From Eumeta japonica (Eukaryota; Arthropoda; Insecta; Lepidoptera; Psychidae), in the NCBI GenBank assembly GCA_005406025.1, contig BGZK01000861.1, positions 1 through 64,000 on the forward strand: a stretch of 64,000 nt of DNA. The letters run 5' to 3'. A program made the position numbers and the translations under genes. Under the pieces are notes generated by a model. It was not told the DNA's origin and ran no database searches. It worked only from the letters and a program-made list of their open reading frames with translations. Within the stretch, counting starts at the first letter, position 1; every line of letters begins with the position of its first letter. Positions 13,250 to 25,239 of the stretch are shown here, piece by piece.

Positions 13250-13645
13250 ATAGAGTTCGAGAGTACCGTTGCGGTCGCAAATACGAAATCATTCCATGCG
13301 CTGCGCGCGAGTCACGAACGGCCTTCAAGCCCGCATTTACTCGGTTGAGACGAATTTTTCAGAACGTCCACTTCCAATCCAGCTCCCATCGTTAAGGTCG
13401 TACCTTCGCCGATCTATATTATTCAATTATAGGCTTTCGCTTCAACAAAACGCGGGCCCGCTAAATAATTGCCCCCGGGGCCGGTAATTGAGTCTCGTCG
13501 GAGCGCCGCCCGCGCCACCGAGGGGCTTTCCAATCAAAGTTTTGTGTTAACAAGCGGACTAGCGGCGACAATATGCCCGTTGCACTCGCCGCCGACCGCT
13601 CGACCGCTATGGATGAGGCTGTGTTTTCGTTTTAATACTATCACG
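13250..13645. promoter_or_regulatory. GC-rich island with homeodomain-type sites
   Basis: A CpG-rich block in which two TAATTG-type homeodomain words flank a GC core: CTAAATAATTGCCCCCGG and GGCCGGTAATTGAG. The overlapping plus frames at 13269-13487 and 13469-13702 are both compositionally driven and lack any family signature. A conserved regulatory element is the inference; alignment to related species would be the test. Confidence 0.35.
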
Positions 13646-14339
13646 TACGTTACACAATGCCCGGATAAACACAAGTCTTTTCATTTTTATTTGTTACCTT
13701 AATTAAATAATTGTCGTTTTTTTATTTTTATGAAAATTTGAAAAACGCATGTTGCAATCAAGCGCCGGGAACACGTGGCGTCAGAGTTTCATAGCGCCAC
13801 ATAAAACACATCTTAAATTCCGTTTTAAGAAAACTATATTTAAGAATCTTAGATAGTTTACAGTTCTTTGCTTTTTAATAGATTTTACTTTTTGTTTTAT
13901 TTTCTCTATCGATATAAAGTAGAAGCTTTAGTTCTATCAAACTGACACAGCAACACTAAAAGCTAACACATTACGCACTCCGCGCTGGTCCGGTTTATAC
14001 TAGGTCGTTAGCTGTCACTGATCATTGTCACTAATGCAGCGACAACATCCCTAGTTTTATTTGACGTGATACGTATACTTATGCGAGTCTACTGATTATG
14101 ATCGGTATCTCATATTTTGAATAAGTAAGTAAGGAAAAAGTTCCTCACTTTCTCAAAGTAAATGTAAAAAAAATGATTTTGCAATCATTTTAAACCGCAA
14201 TTTCGTTAGCATTTAGTGTTAGGCTCCGTAATTTTGTCGCTCTTCTGTAAATAATCAAAAATTGCGGTACCATTGCTTCAAAATAAAAGTAAAGCGCGGG
14301 AATTGGCCAAACGCTGTTGAGACGTTGAATAAATTTATT

Positions 14340-14690
14340 TTAATAGCGTACTCCAGGGGTATACGAACAAGCGAGCCATCAGAGAGTAGACGGTCACCGC
14401 CACCCATGGACACTCGCAATTCCAAAGGACTCACAAGTACATTACAAGCCTCTTGGCAGGAAATAGGCTATCTAATGGAGGTGGAGGAGGAAGGAGGAGA
14501 GAGAGAGTAGACCACCCCACTGCTACGTTTCGTTAAGTTAGTGAACTCTCACTCACTGGACGAAATGCAACAGCGGAAGCTGCTGCTCCAAGTCCGTGTT
14601 CTGTAAGGGTGTGATATTTCACCGATCGGGCAGGTCCGTTTTTGTCCTGCACTCACATTGGTCACAGTATTGCTCTACCACATTACTCAC
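14340..14690 (+). repeat. Lepidopteran dispersed repeat (CCCATGGACACTCGCAA family), copy 1
   Basis: Contains GAGCCATCAGAGAGTAGACGG, CACCGCCACCCATGGACACT and CGCAATTCCAAAGGACTCAC, a block I recognise from many lepidopteran loci. The downstream part (AGCGGAAGCTGCTGCTCCAAG, GTGTGATATTTCACCGATCG) aligns with the copy at 20.0-20.4 kb. The 82-codon frame at 14262-14510 crosses the repeat and is not a gene. Confidence 0.65.
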
Positions 14691-14699
14691 TAATTCTCA

Positions 14700-15440
14700 A
14701 TTGTCACGCATCCAGAGATACAATGGTTTATAAGTCACCTAAGCTACCTAAATTATCTAAGTATTGCAAAACGCGCCGTCGCATGGGGCGACGTGTCGCA
14801 TATTTTTATCGATTATTGTTTGTGCCAAATGTAACGTTTTTCTTTTACTTGAGATGGAAAATTAGTAAAGCCACAAGTATACTTAATTGTGTAAGGCTTT
14901 AAAAAACCATGTATATTAAATTCATAACCAATAAATGCCGATTCTAAATAAATAAAAATTCTTCTTGGCCTCTTTAAGTGTCTCTTGTTTTCTTTTTAGT
15001 TAAATGCAATATGTGTTATAAAAAATAACTATTAATTATACACTGCTTTGTCTCTGTGATGACCAAAATTATATACGTTCTGCATTCAGCAGTTTCTCTT
15101 GTAATTGAAGTTGTAGATCCCATGTATCAGCGACAAATCATGATAAACATTTTTCCTTATAAATTGAAAGTACACAATCTATGAAACATCAGTTCTTACC
15201 GTTCTACGGCAAAGCAAAAAAAAAAAAAATAAGTAGGCAACTATTGTTAAGCGGTGCTTCTTTGTTTATTATATTACTTCACATGGACTTTATCTCGAAC
15301 AGTACAGTGACGAAATTTCATACAACTGATCTTATAATCAATTCATCTCAACGATTATATAGAAAAAGTTAAAGATGCTGACTGTAATTTGCAAGAGATC
15401 TCGACGGTGTAAGTTCATAAAACTTATAGAAATCATAAGA
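14700..15440. other. AT-rich noncoding stretch
   Basis: No recognised gene or repeat. The 86-codon frame at 14642-14902 begins in the preceding repeat and has no family signature. Confidence 0.45.
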
Positions 15441-15453
15441 TATGTTTTGCGCA

Positions 15454-15533
15454 ATCTTACGTAAGCGTAAGATGTCTCTATTACATGTCAGAGAACTAAT
15501 ATTAGTTCTCTGTCGTATGTATATAGATACGAC
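15454..15533. repeat. Three consecutive perfect hairpins
   Basis: Three stems lie end to end: ATCTTACG-taag-CGTAAGAT (15454-15473), the 24-base perfect palindrome CAGAGAACTAATATTAGTTCTCTG cut as two 12-base arms (15489-15512), and GTCGTAT-8 nt-ATACGAC (15512-15533). There is no reading frame and no match to a family that I know. Confidence 0.6.
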
Positions 15534-15539
15534 ATTGGC

Positions 15540-16670
15540 TTTTTTTAAATTGTATCTTTTTGTTTTACTTTTGAATAAAACTACATATAGTGTTATGTTT
15601 CTTTAAATCGCTGTTTTGCACGAAATTTTCATAAGACTCCTTATAAGGGTGATCGAACACCATCATGTCCTACTTATGCAATAAACATTTTTGTACAACT
15701 AAATATTTCACACTTTAGCGTATATTGATTTCATTTTTCAGAGATGATAACATTAGAACCATAATTCAACACATTTCGTTGAGTGCAGAATAGCACATAA
15801 AGAAGAGCAGTCGTGCACTTCAAAACAATATACATCTATTATATACGACAATATAGTCCGTTTCAGAAATTTCCAAGTATTTATATAAATTTAAAAAATA
15901 ATCTTTTTTTTTTGAAAATTACTTTTCGTTGTTATTTTATAAAATCACAACAAAACATTTGATAAACTAATTTATACAGATGATAGATACAGAATATCTT
16001 TCAATATTCAAACTACCGCATCCATTCCGTGCCACTTGATTCCGCTGTCGGTACTTACAGCAAAACATCAACGGATTGATTAGCCAGAAGATTGTTGAAA
16101 TTCAACAAAGCGCGCTTAAATCGACCCGTGATTGGAAACCATAAGAAGTTTTGTTTGCGAAATTCTAACATAAACGCTAGGTAGTCGTCGAGCACATTTT
16201 TTTCAGTAGCTGAAAATTTTCGTAATAAAAATAATAGCTACCTAGCCCGGTCGAAGTTGGTATGTGTTCTTCTTGGTATTTAAAACCAGTTTCTGTTCCC
16301 GGCTTTGCTCGCGTGGTCATTAATAGGCATTTCCATTGCCTGATTTCTGCTGTCGTAGTCGTGACCTACGATCGCACTCCGAATTGCGATTTTTCTTCCA
16401 ATGTTTGCTATGTAACTTAAAATTGTATGGATGTTTCTCAATTTGTGTAAATAAATTTGTTATAAGTATTTACAAGTTATTATATGTTACAAGTTATCTC
16501 GATATACAACCTACTTTTAGCCTTATAATATTAGGATAGTGATAAGATAATTTTATGTATCTTATCGGCGCATGTATAAGGCCATAGACAAATATACATA
16601 CCTACATACTGACACATCTAACGACAAACCTATTACTTACAACCATTACAACCACTACAATAATTATTAT
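15540..16670. other. AT-rich noncoding stretch with one nested inverted repeat
   Basis: No gene is supported. A nested structure lies at 16176-16246: outer arms GCTAGGTAG and CTACCTAGC, inner stem TTTTCAG-tag-CTGAAAA. Confidence 0.45.
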
Positions 16671-16679
16671 TGCACTTAT

Positions 16680-16950
16680 GTGAACGAATGGTATTCCACG
16701 ACCGGTGTATAGACCGAGAGCGGGACCGAGATGGGAGTCATGAGCGAAAATAGAATCGGAGTTATGAGCGAAACCAGAACAGCACTAGACAGTACAAGTG
16801 GGGTTGAAATCGAGAGTACGTACCCGGATTGGGACCGGGCTCGGAAGGCGGATCGCTCGACATACAAAATGAAATATTTCGTTTTACATCTACGCGGGTG
16901 GAGATACGGTTAAAAGTTATTGTTATATCATTCGTATAGCGGAATGATTC
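16680..16950 (-). repeat. SINE-like element with internal degenerate hexamer-type array (minus)
   Basis: Read on the minus strand, 16700-16850 is a degenerate array of short words of the type CGGTCCCG, ATTCCG and CTCGATTTC with no fixed unit. The same kind of array lies on the plus strand at 26.9-27.2, 46.9-47.1 and 55.9-56.05 kb, twice inside an element beginning ACTAGC and ending in the insect-wide AACAAACATCCAAACAT...TTATGATATTAGT tail. The several small overlapping frames here on both strands result from the array. Confidence 0.5.
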
Positions 16951-17280
16951 TTTATTACTCACTCTCTATAAACGACTTTCCATTCTGTATAACTCTATTT
17001 AATGTGCATACTAATTAGTTCCCCGCGAATTATTAAGGGCAACTGACTCACTATGCGTACTTTATTTTGATAAATTTAAAAATTCTCAAAACAAATCAAA
17101 ACTTACCTTTAAATAAATTTAAGACCATTATTAAATAATAACTTGGTATAAAAAGGTATAAAACTTTCCAATTATTCCAATATTGAGGACGAAAGGCCAT
17201 GACATAACCAATTCGAGTTCTTATCGGGTTATCTTTTTCGTATAGTACTTTTGTTATTTATTGTTAATGTACACAATTCA

Positions 17281-17455
17281 ATTTGAAAAAAGCTACTCTG
17301 AGATCTTGCTCGTTTTTCTTGAGGAAAAACTGCCTTCCGAACGGGTGGTGAAATCACATAACGGTAAATTAATATTGTAATGACGCATTTCAAAAATTAA
17401 CCTATGAAATCAATTATTGAATTTGAATCAATAGTATGATTTTTGGTTCCAATTC
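17281..17455 (+). mobile_element. LINE 3' UTR fragment (same family as 2640-3440)
   Basis: Contains TCTTGCTCGTTTTTCTTGAG, the GAAAAACTGCCTTCCGAACGG block, GACGCATTTCAA and CCTATGAAATCAA, and ends in a TTGAATTTGAAT tail. It is collinear with the 3' UTRs at 35.22-35.37 and 44.9-45.08 kb. No reverse transcriptase part remains. Confidence 0.6.
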
Positions 17456-17459
17456 GATT

Positions 17460-18655
17460 TCAATTTCCTTTAATATTACATTATAACGAATTCGATATAA
17501 AATTTTTTAATCGCTCTTTCCTTATAAAATTTCATTTTTTTTTTATTCTTTAATAACCCATCGGTATTTATAGGTACTAACTTTCACAGCTCGTAACTTT
17601 GACAACGATTTTACTTTGAGTCGTTGAGGTGTTTTTTTTAATAGTCAAACCCGATCCACAAATTAAATGTGTTTTAAATGTATTCACATTAGGATCCGTG
17701 TGTTTTGCGTTTTATTGCCTTGCACATAAAGAAACAGGCGGACAAAACATGTTAAACAATAGCCGAAGTATTACACGAGGGCGGGCTGTGTGTGTATGAT
17801 TGAATGGACGAAGAACGGCCATTTTGAAAAAAAATCGTAACTCTAAACATTGAAATTAAATATCTCTATTAAGATTTAAATTTTGGACAACCGTCTCCAC
17901 TTTCTGAAATGAAGAAATGTCACGAAGGATAGTAAAATATTTGATAGAACAATAACATGGTTCTTGCGAGACCGACCGAGATGACAGTTGGCAGGTTCAC
18001 TAGATTTAAACTCATACCCATTATGCTGAGATGAGTTACTTTAGGGGACCTTAAACAAAGCGCTGCAATACCCTGTTATGTCTGTTTGTTTTTTTTTGTC
18101 CATGAATGTGCTATATTATATAGTTATATTTTCTATTTTTTCTTGGGTTCATTATTCACATATTCATTGAGGATCTTCATTATTTTACGTTCTAATGATG
18201 GGATAGGTTTTATACCAGCGCATCCTCACGGCAGCGACTAGATCTGGGACAAGGAAATTAAAGTATCTAGTAGTGTGTTTAAATATTCGTGGAAAAACAA
18301 TTGTAAATAATGAAAATTAATGCCTAAATAATTGTATTCAATCCCCCATCGAACCGGTTATCGTTAAATTTTGTACCACAGAAATTGTATTCTAAGACCT
18401 CTTTGTTTTAAAGTTCCAGTCGCAAAAGCATAAATTTTCAAATTTGATTCGAGGTCAAAACTTCATTTAGATATCGACGATGAATAAACCTACTGAGGTG
18501 TTTAATTTCAGATCAACGATAGTAAGTGTGACATAAATATAGTCACAAAACTGATTCATATACGCTAACACCACTCACTTGACTTTTTGTTGACGTTTAA
18601 CTTTTGACGATAATGACGTACCCGCGGACGGTCAACATCGAGCTTTTCATAAACA
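17460..18655. other. AT-rich noncoding stretch
   Basis: No supported gene or recognised repeat. Confidence 0.5.
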
Positions 18656-18659
18656 AACC

Positions 18660-18895
18660 GAACTTCTTTAATTTAGCTGGTGACTCGGACAGTAGCGTAG
18701 TCGTTCCGCGCTCTCGGCACACACTCCGACTCTAATAAAAAAGCTCGTATCGCCAGAGCACAGCCCGGAGGGAGACCGGGGCGAATCAATAGCATTGTCT
18801 GGCGGACGCGCGCCGCGGCCCGCCGCTCGGCGTGTCTCTGCGGCGCTCCGCCAATCGATAGACGAAAGCGATCACTGTGCTCTCTCCGACGGAAG
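18660..18895. promoter_or_regulatory. GC-rich island, candidate promoter-like element
   Basis: A CpG-rich block containing CCGCCAATCGATAG, which combines a CCAAT word with an ATCGAT (DREF-like) core. It is preceded at about 18610 by ATAATGACGTAC, a CRE-like word. The 102-codon minus frame 18673-18981 follows the GC composition and has no recognisable domain. Promoter identity is an inference. Confidence 0.3.
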
Positions 18896-19079
18896 ATAAT
18901 GTATCCAGTTTTAGAGCAGTTTTTTTTCCCCGAGTCAACATTAAAAAACTCTATGAGCATCATTATCATAATTGCTAACATGAGCTACCCGAACGTTGAA
19001 CGGTCTTCGAAACCATTTTGTTTTCTTACGAAGAACGCGAAGTTTTTAGACGAGGTGCTATTCCTTGGAAAGATTTTTA

Positions 19080-19560
19080 TACCTAAGGATCGCCGCGAAA
19101 CTATTGGCCGAAACAAAGAGGAGCGCCGCGAATGCTATTTTCTAAGCGCTTCCTTTGTAACGAAAGATATGTTTATGAATAACGTTTCAGTTTCGTAAAG
19201 CGACAACTACATATAAAATTGTATCGTTCTCGTCACTGCGCTCGAAGCGATAAAGTACAATTTCAAACGTGCCTGCCGAGGGTCGTGTAATGTTTCCCGG
19301 CGACGTTATCGATCGCGCCAGAAGAATGGGTGGCATTGTGCTCGGCGTCAGCGAACAAAGGAATTTGCGTCTTATCTGGGCCGCTAACAATAGGCGTAAG
19401 AACAAAATACAATGGGCCGCGGAAAGAGGCGGGCCCGGCCTACTCCGCGCGGCGCGTAGGCGGTAGGTTATGTTTTGACACGGGAGCGCGTAGGACGGAA
19501 AGTCGAGCGTCCGCGACGAGAGACAGCTCTGGGTAGGTACTACGTGGTTATGTAATGACG
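19080..19560. promoter_or_regulatory. GC-rich island, possible second half of the 18.7 kb element
   Basis: GC-rich from about 19080, peaking at 19400-19530. Overlapping frames exist in at least two plus frames and on the minus strand, as expected from GC-rich noncoding DNA. No repeat family recognised. Confidence 0.25.
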
Positions 19561-20034
19561 TTGGGGGTGTTTTGTATTCGTGTAGTATTCTTAGGCAAAA
19601 AACTGTCTATTTTACGTTTTCGAGTTTTCGTGTCTTATCACGTATAACGTATAAATGACATCGATATGAAAAGCGACGGATAATGCTGATTCAAGACATT
19701 AAATTTTAAGTCCGTAAATTATCCAGTTATGTACCTATTAACAAACGCCATGAAGGTATCTAATACAAAAATCGAAAATTAGATTAGAAAAAGCACAACA
19801 GTATAAAGATCACGATATTTACTAGTGTGTAATAGATACATAGGCATATATTATTCGAAAATGTGTTGTATCCCCCTTTGGACCTTGCAACTTGACGTAG
19901 CTTACAAGTTTTTTTTAATGTTGCTAGTATGTTTCCTCTTATGTCGTTAGTCATGTGTAACATCTGTACTGAGGTAGGGAGCTGTTTACTGCCGACTGTT
20001 GTTTATTAAGGTTATAAGCAGACACTATTTTTAT

Positions 20035-20360
20035 ATGATGTTTTCTAGGACAAACGAACACGTGCCATCAAAGAGTAGGCGGTCGATGCCGCAACAACTG
20101 CAGAGGGTTACTATAGTGCCTTGTCGTTCTCTAGGGAAGGAATAGAATATCTGATGGATGGAGAGGGGAGTGAGTTTATGGAAAAGGAAGTGCAATGATG
20201 GGAAGGAGCGAGCCACCGAAACTCTCGCTCACTGAACGAAGCTAAACACCGGAAGCTGTTACGTCACGTCTGTATTATGTAAGAGCGCAGTGTCTCACCG
20301 ATTGAGCTGACCCGTTTTTATGCTGTAGCCAAAGTGACCACAGCGTGGCTTTGATATGTA
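20035..20360 (+). repeat. Lepidopteran dispersed repeat, copy 2 (diverged)
   Basis: Aligns with the 14340-14690 copy block by block: CATCAAAGAGTAGGCGG for CATCAGAGAGTAGACGG, CACCGGAAGCTGTTACG for AGCGGAAGCTGCTGCTCC, and GTGTCTCACCGATTGAGCTG for GATATTTCACCGATCGGGCAG. The CATGGACACTCG core is not preserved. The minus-strand frame 20031-20216 is inside it. Confidence 0.6.
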
Positions 20361-20390
20361 CCTAAGTATAAATACACAAAGAAAAGTTAA

Positions 20391-20465
20391 AACTTGTTTT
20401 AAAATACTGGTATTTTAGAACAAGTTGGTTAAAAACAAACAAAACAATTAAAAAATAATTGTTTT
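20391..20465. repeat. Two consecutive hairpins
   Basis: The first hairpin has 17-bp arms with one mismatch and a 2-base loop (20391-20407 with 20410-20426). The second has perfect 10-bp arms AAAACAATTA and TAATTGTTTT with a 5-base loop (20441-20465). They sit immediately after the repeat that ends near 20360. Confidence 0.6.
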
Positions 20466-20469
20466 TTGT

Positions 20470-21430
20470 ATAGAACGGTTGATATCTTTTAATTCGCAAA
20501 TTATCACCCCAATAGTAATACAGTTTCGCAAAAAACGATCACAAAGACAAGTTGTTCTTATAAGAATGATAAGTACCTACCAACTAAAATATTCCAACCC
20601 CTGATTTCATTCAGTTCCAGTTGACATCACATTTCATTATATAAAAAAAATATCTTAGCTCTTCACCCGCGACTTCATCCGTATGTACATACAAGAAATT
20701 TCTTTATTTTACCGGTTTCAATCTCGTTCTTTGTAATTACAAACATCATCATCTACGTATTTATTTTATTTATTTATTGATTTTTATAGACATTTTTTTT
20801 ATACTTATTTATACTGAAACGCTTAACAAGGTTTGTGATGAAATTCTCTTGAACGCTGTACCTAGAACATATAAGAATAGTTTTGACTACAGCCTTCGTC
20901 TGTCAAAATTTGTATAGTTATCTCAGACGTGAACAAGGTCAGAGCGTTTATTTTTGAAACGTCAAAAATGCCATATCATCTGTCCATAGCTGGCACGATG
21001 TATTTTCATTTTTTTCGGTCGCATCGAGAATGACCATTGCTTAAGAAATAATTTTTGTACACTTCTTTAATGTGTCTAGTGCAATAAATATCTACCTAAA
21101 CAAAAAAAAGTAACACGGCAATAAAAATAAAAATAAACGGGTGATAGTAATTTAATAGCATATACATTTTTTATGGCGAGAGAAAACTAAGCTAGAGTGT
21201 CCAATTTTCGCTCCATGTGATATAATCGTTCCAGCTTTGTTTTGGTGTGGTTGTCGGCGATGTCGCACCAGAATAGGGACTGTGATATATATAAACCTAA
21301 TAATACTTTCTTCTAGCAGAAGGCCCATGTGGATAATATGCGCGAGTCATACCGGCAAGTACGAGCACGTTCTTAATATAAATACGGACATAAGTTTTCA
21401 AAGTTATATCGTGTAGTTTCATTTCCTATC
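20470..21430. other. AT-rich noncoding stretch
   Basis: No supported gene or recognised repeat. Confidence 0.5.
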
Positions 21431-21439
21431 CTTCTCGTG

Positions 21440-21790
21440 ACAAACAGACATGCGATTCGATCGAACTCTGTCCGAACGCGAAACTAAACCGCTCTCGTGT
21501 CACGTCCGCCGCGCGGTGCGGGCGCGCGCCTCACATAAGCCGGCGACTTCCGCCCACGACAATGCGGCGCGTCTTCCCATTGTGCGCACAATGCGCGCCC
21601 CGCCCCCTTCGCCCGCCGCTTTGTTTCATCCGCCGCTCGGCCACGCCATTGGCGGGCGCGCGCGGGCCGACCGCGCGCGTCGAAAAATACAATGCATGAA
21701 TTTCAGCGCGTAGTCTCCGTTACAGGCGCGAATTCACTGACTCGGCCAAGGCGACGATGTCGTGAGGCTCACTTACCGCCTTTTGTCAAT
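21440..21790. promoter_or_regulatory. Strong CpG-rich island with GC box, inverted CCAAT and palindrome
   Basis: The most GC-rich and CpG-rich interval of the window. It contains CCCCGCCCCCTTCGCCCGCC (GC-box-like), GCCATTGGCGGG (inverted CCAAT) and the perfect 16-base palindrome CATTGTGCGCACAATG at 21578-21593. Two more ACAATG or TTTGTTT words (Sox-type) lie within 60 bases. The 87-codon plus frame 21450-21713 is arginine/alanine-rich because of composition and has no family signature. A promoter or regulatory island is the favoured reading, with no transcript evidence available. Confidence 0.4.
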
Positions 21791-22084
21791 AACAATCGGA
21801 TCGAAGGGCAATAGAACGCTTTCGCATTTTTAATCGACCACATTGGACATGATTCGATAACTACTCGACCACGAGACCACCAGTGCTCGTACTTCATTAT
21901 TACGATTCTCACGACCTATATACATGCTATAGGTATGGAGTTAGGCGCGTAACTACGAACAGGGACTGTACTATAACGGTTCAAAACAATTTCAAAAATA
22001 AATCATCACACATCATCCGAAACCAGGAAATCTGAATAAGAATCAAAAAGACCGGCTTACTGAATTTAACAAGTTGAAGTCACA

Positions 22085-22225
22085 GCGGGCAGGTCTCATT
22101 GCTCGTAGAACTGCCGCGGAAGAAGGGTTCTCGAGTGGCGACCGCGGGCTGGACGTCGCAACGAAGAACATTCTTGCGTTAGGTGATTTTACTAACCGTT
22201 AAACGTCGCTGGTCACCATTGACAG
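22085..22225. promoter_or_regulatory. Small GC-rich patch
   Basis: Short GC-rich interval following the 21.4-21.8 kb island, possibly part of the same regulatory region. No specific motif cluster. Confidence 0.2.
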
Positions 22226-25200
22226 CCAAGATCAAAGGTCGTACATATAAATAGAAATTTACGGGGCAGGCTTAGGTATGTCTTGCACTGGACGTTCAAA
22301 GGCTGAAATTAAGTTATAAATTATAAGGAGACAGACCTTGTAACTACGTAGGTATGCTGAAATGTATGCAGAATTTTCAGTTATCCCCTTTTTCATGCTT
22401 ACTAATATACTTACACGGAATTTAAGAAGTCATTTCTTAAATTTCTAACTTGAAAGCATATATTGGGTATTGATACTTTCGGGTTTAAGTAAAGTTGTTA
22501 TTTTTGCTTAGAATACGTGTTGAATTGCTTGGAGGTAAGTGTGTAACGATTGCACTAATATACTTGACAATTAGGTCATTGACTGTTGTCAACAAACTGC
22601 ATTACCTAAAATGGGGGAGGAATATATATTTCGATACCAATAAAAGAAAATATTCTGTTGAGCTTCAGAGGCGAAAGATTTACATTATCATTTTTTTCAG
22701 TGTCTGAAAATTCAGCTTACATATGACCAAACCTGACCTACCTTAATTAGTCCATATCAACATCACAATATCAATTGCCACTTAAATATCATTAAATAGT
22801 AATGATATTGATCACTATATAGATATTTAATTCTCCAAATGTACTCTAGGAATAAGACCAATAAAACGGTATCGTAAGTTTCCGACGACGGTCGCCCTGG
22901 CGCGGTCGTCCACTTCAGAACTGCCTACATAAACTCCCGACGGTGTTATATATTATAGAAAAAATGAAAGCGTGTGCGCCGGGGCGAGGATGTGGGTGTC
23001 TTTTTGGCCCCACACGCTGAATGCACCGTTTGTGAGCCAAGTATTTATTGTGATAATAAAGAAAAACCCGCGAGTACAACAATATTAAATACGTGTCTAA
23101 CGGTCACCCGCGCACAATACGGATTTAATGGTGTCTCTCACATAAAGTCCGAATGGAAGCATCTATATGGAAATTGGTTATAAATGGCCCGACGACGTCA
23201 CAGATAAATACTTATATATAAAAATAGGCGCAGCCTCAAGAACTCTCATCGATTTGGATTCAAAAAACCGAACAGAATTGTGCTCGGATTTGGAGAGTGC
23301 CTACACCTACCATTTATCAATAATACTTATATGTTTATATACTTACGTCAACTTCCTATAACTTATAACATAGGCTTACTAACGTATTCATCAACAATAA
23401 TTATTTGTTTACATATATTCGTAAATTTCCTATAACTTGTAATATAGGTATATTAATAATTGGATAGAATGTTTTTGGAAAATATTTAGTATTATTTATG
23501 TTTACACACCATACCAGTATTGACAAATTTAATAGAAAATTAGAAATATCTATCATTTTACTTTGTTATTATTTTAAATTAAAGATGGGAATTATTTTAA
23601 GTAAATATCATTTTGGGAAGTCATAGTTGATATATACTTAAAACCTGTTATGTCTTTTGCTGTTAACACGCACGGGAAAGATATTTTTTTCTATAGTACT
23701 ATACATAATTACAAGATTAAGAAAAGTCCCCGGATCCATGTCGTTATTATTTTAATTTGATGGAGCGCGCGATGCCTTAGAGGCATATATCCGTTCTCTG
23801 TGTATTTTTAAATTTCATTTTTATCCTTTTAACATATTCGTTCATATCACATTAACTTAAGTTTTTCCAGAGGGGCGCCGCGATAGACAATCCGGTGAAT
23901 ATTTTTTGTAGTGCCTATAAGTTTTCACGAAACGTGAGAACGTACCTGCACTTCCGACGCGGTCCTATACTACCTTAGGGACATAAAAACTAAGATTGTG
24001 CTAAGGGACATTACTGGCATACCTACCAGACATCTTATTATTTTAAATGAGCAATTTCTGGTTGTGTATACCTACATTTCTATGTCGAAAACGACCCAAA
24101 AGAACTTGACGTAATTTTGTACTTTTAAAAAGTTTCACTTTGTAAATTTATCTGTATAAATATTTTACCTGGAAAAGCGATACAAAAAGTCTAAGCGTTG
24201 CTTTATTTAGGGCCATTTCGTAAAATTTTGACGTAATTAAGATTGGTGTTATCTTATTAATTTTTTAACAGCAAATAGCGCTGTATGACATAAACTACAT
24301 ATGGTACTACGTAATCGAAATACATACGTATATTTTGTTATTATGTGCAGTGTTATATCGTGTGTCGAAGTATTTATTGCAAGAAATAAACTCTTCTGTA
24401 AGAAATTATCGTATTCCCACTGAAACTCAAAAAAACGCCGAATAAAGCTCGGTTGTTCAGGCAGATGTAGATTTATAATATGTCAACGAAATCTGTAAAT
24501 GCATGATTCTAAAAATATTGTAAGTATGATGGTGTATATGCAAAACCAGAGAGACCTTTATTTTTCTTTATGTTGTCTCGTATACCTACTTCTTCTTCTA
24601 AATAGGGACACGTTTCGAATACAATATTAATTTCTAAACAGTACCTTTGAAGTCCGCCCACTTCAGCACTCGCTAACCGACCCTATAGGACTTCTTAACA
24701 TATATTCTAAAGGATCATTTGTTGTAATATTCAAATTGACGTCAGACCTCAAGCTACTTGCCAGTCTCTTTATATAATATTACATTACACAAAACACTAA
24801 ATGATCATCATTTATTATATAAAACGAGATTCAAGATTTACGAAAATTAAACCTCTTTTATATTATTTAACACAAAAATATATTTAATTTGGGAAGGTGG
24901 TCATGATTTCTATGAATGTTGCACTCCAGCTAAGAATGTAAAGATCTTAAATGGTTACCAGTGGATAACAAATTCGGAAATTGAACTGTTTTTTCTACTC
25001 GCTCCGTACGAAAGTGAAAATGATTCCTGACCAATCATATTAACCGTAACTTAATTCACACGCAAAATAGCTAAATAAATGAATTATAAAGTTATTCGAT
25101 AAGTAAAAAAATTGAAATAAAATAATTTTGATAAAATAAAACAAAAGCCGCCTTCAGAAACTATTTAAAAATTCGTTGTTCTTGAAATCGGTTTCAGATA

Positions 25201-25235
25201 AAACAAGACGTAAGAAAATTATAAGTATCGAGTCG
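22226..25235. other. Long AT-rich noncoding stretch
   Basis: No gene is supported. Local features are a 10-bp perfect inverted repeat at 22785-22809 (AATATCATTA-aatag-TAATGATATT), a moderately GC-rich patch at 22880-23040, and another near 23870-23970. The small frames at 22495-22707, 22974-23183 and 23167-23361 have no recognisable domains. Confidence 0.5.
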
Positions 25236-25239
25236 AAAT

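Noticed and set aside
18673..19536. Overlapping 65- to 102-codon frames on both strands as genes
   Set aside because: They overlap each other in several frames inside GC-rich islands, where stops are rare; none has a recognisable domain or consistent start context.
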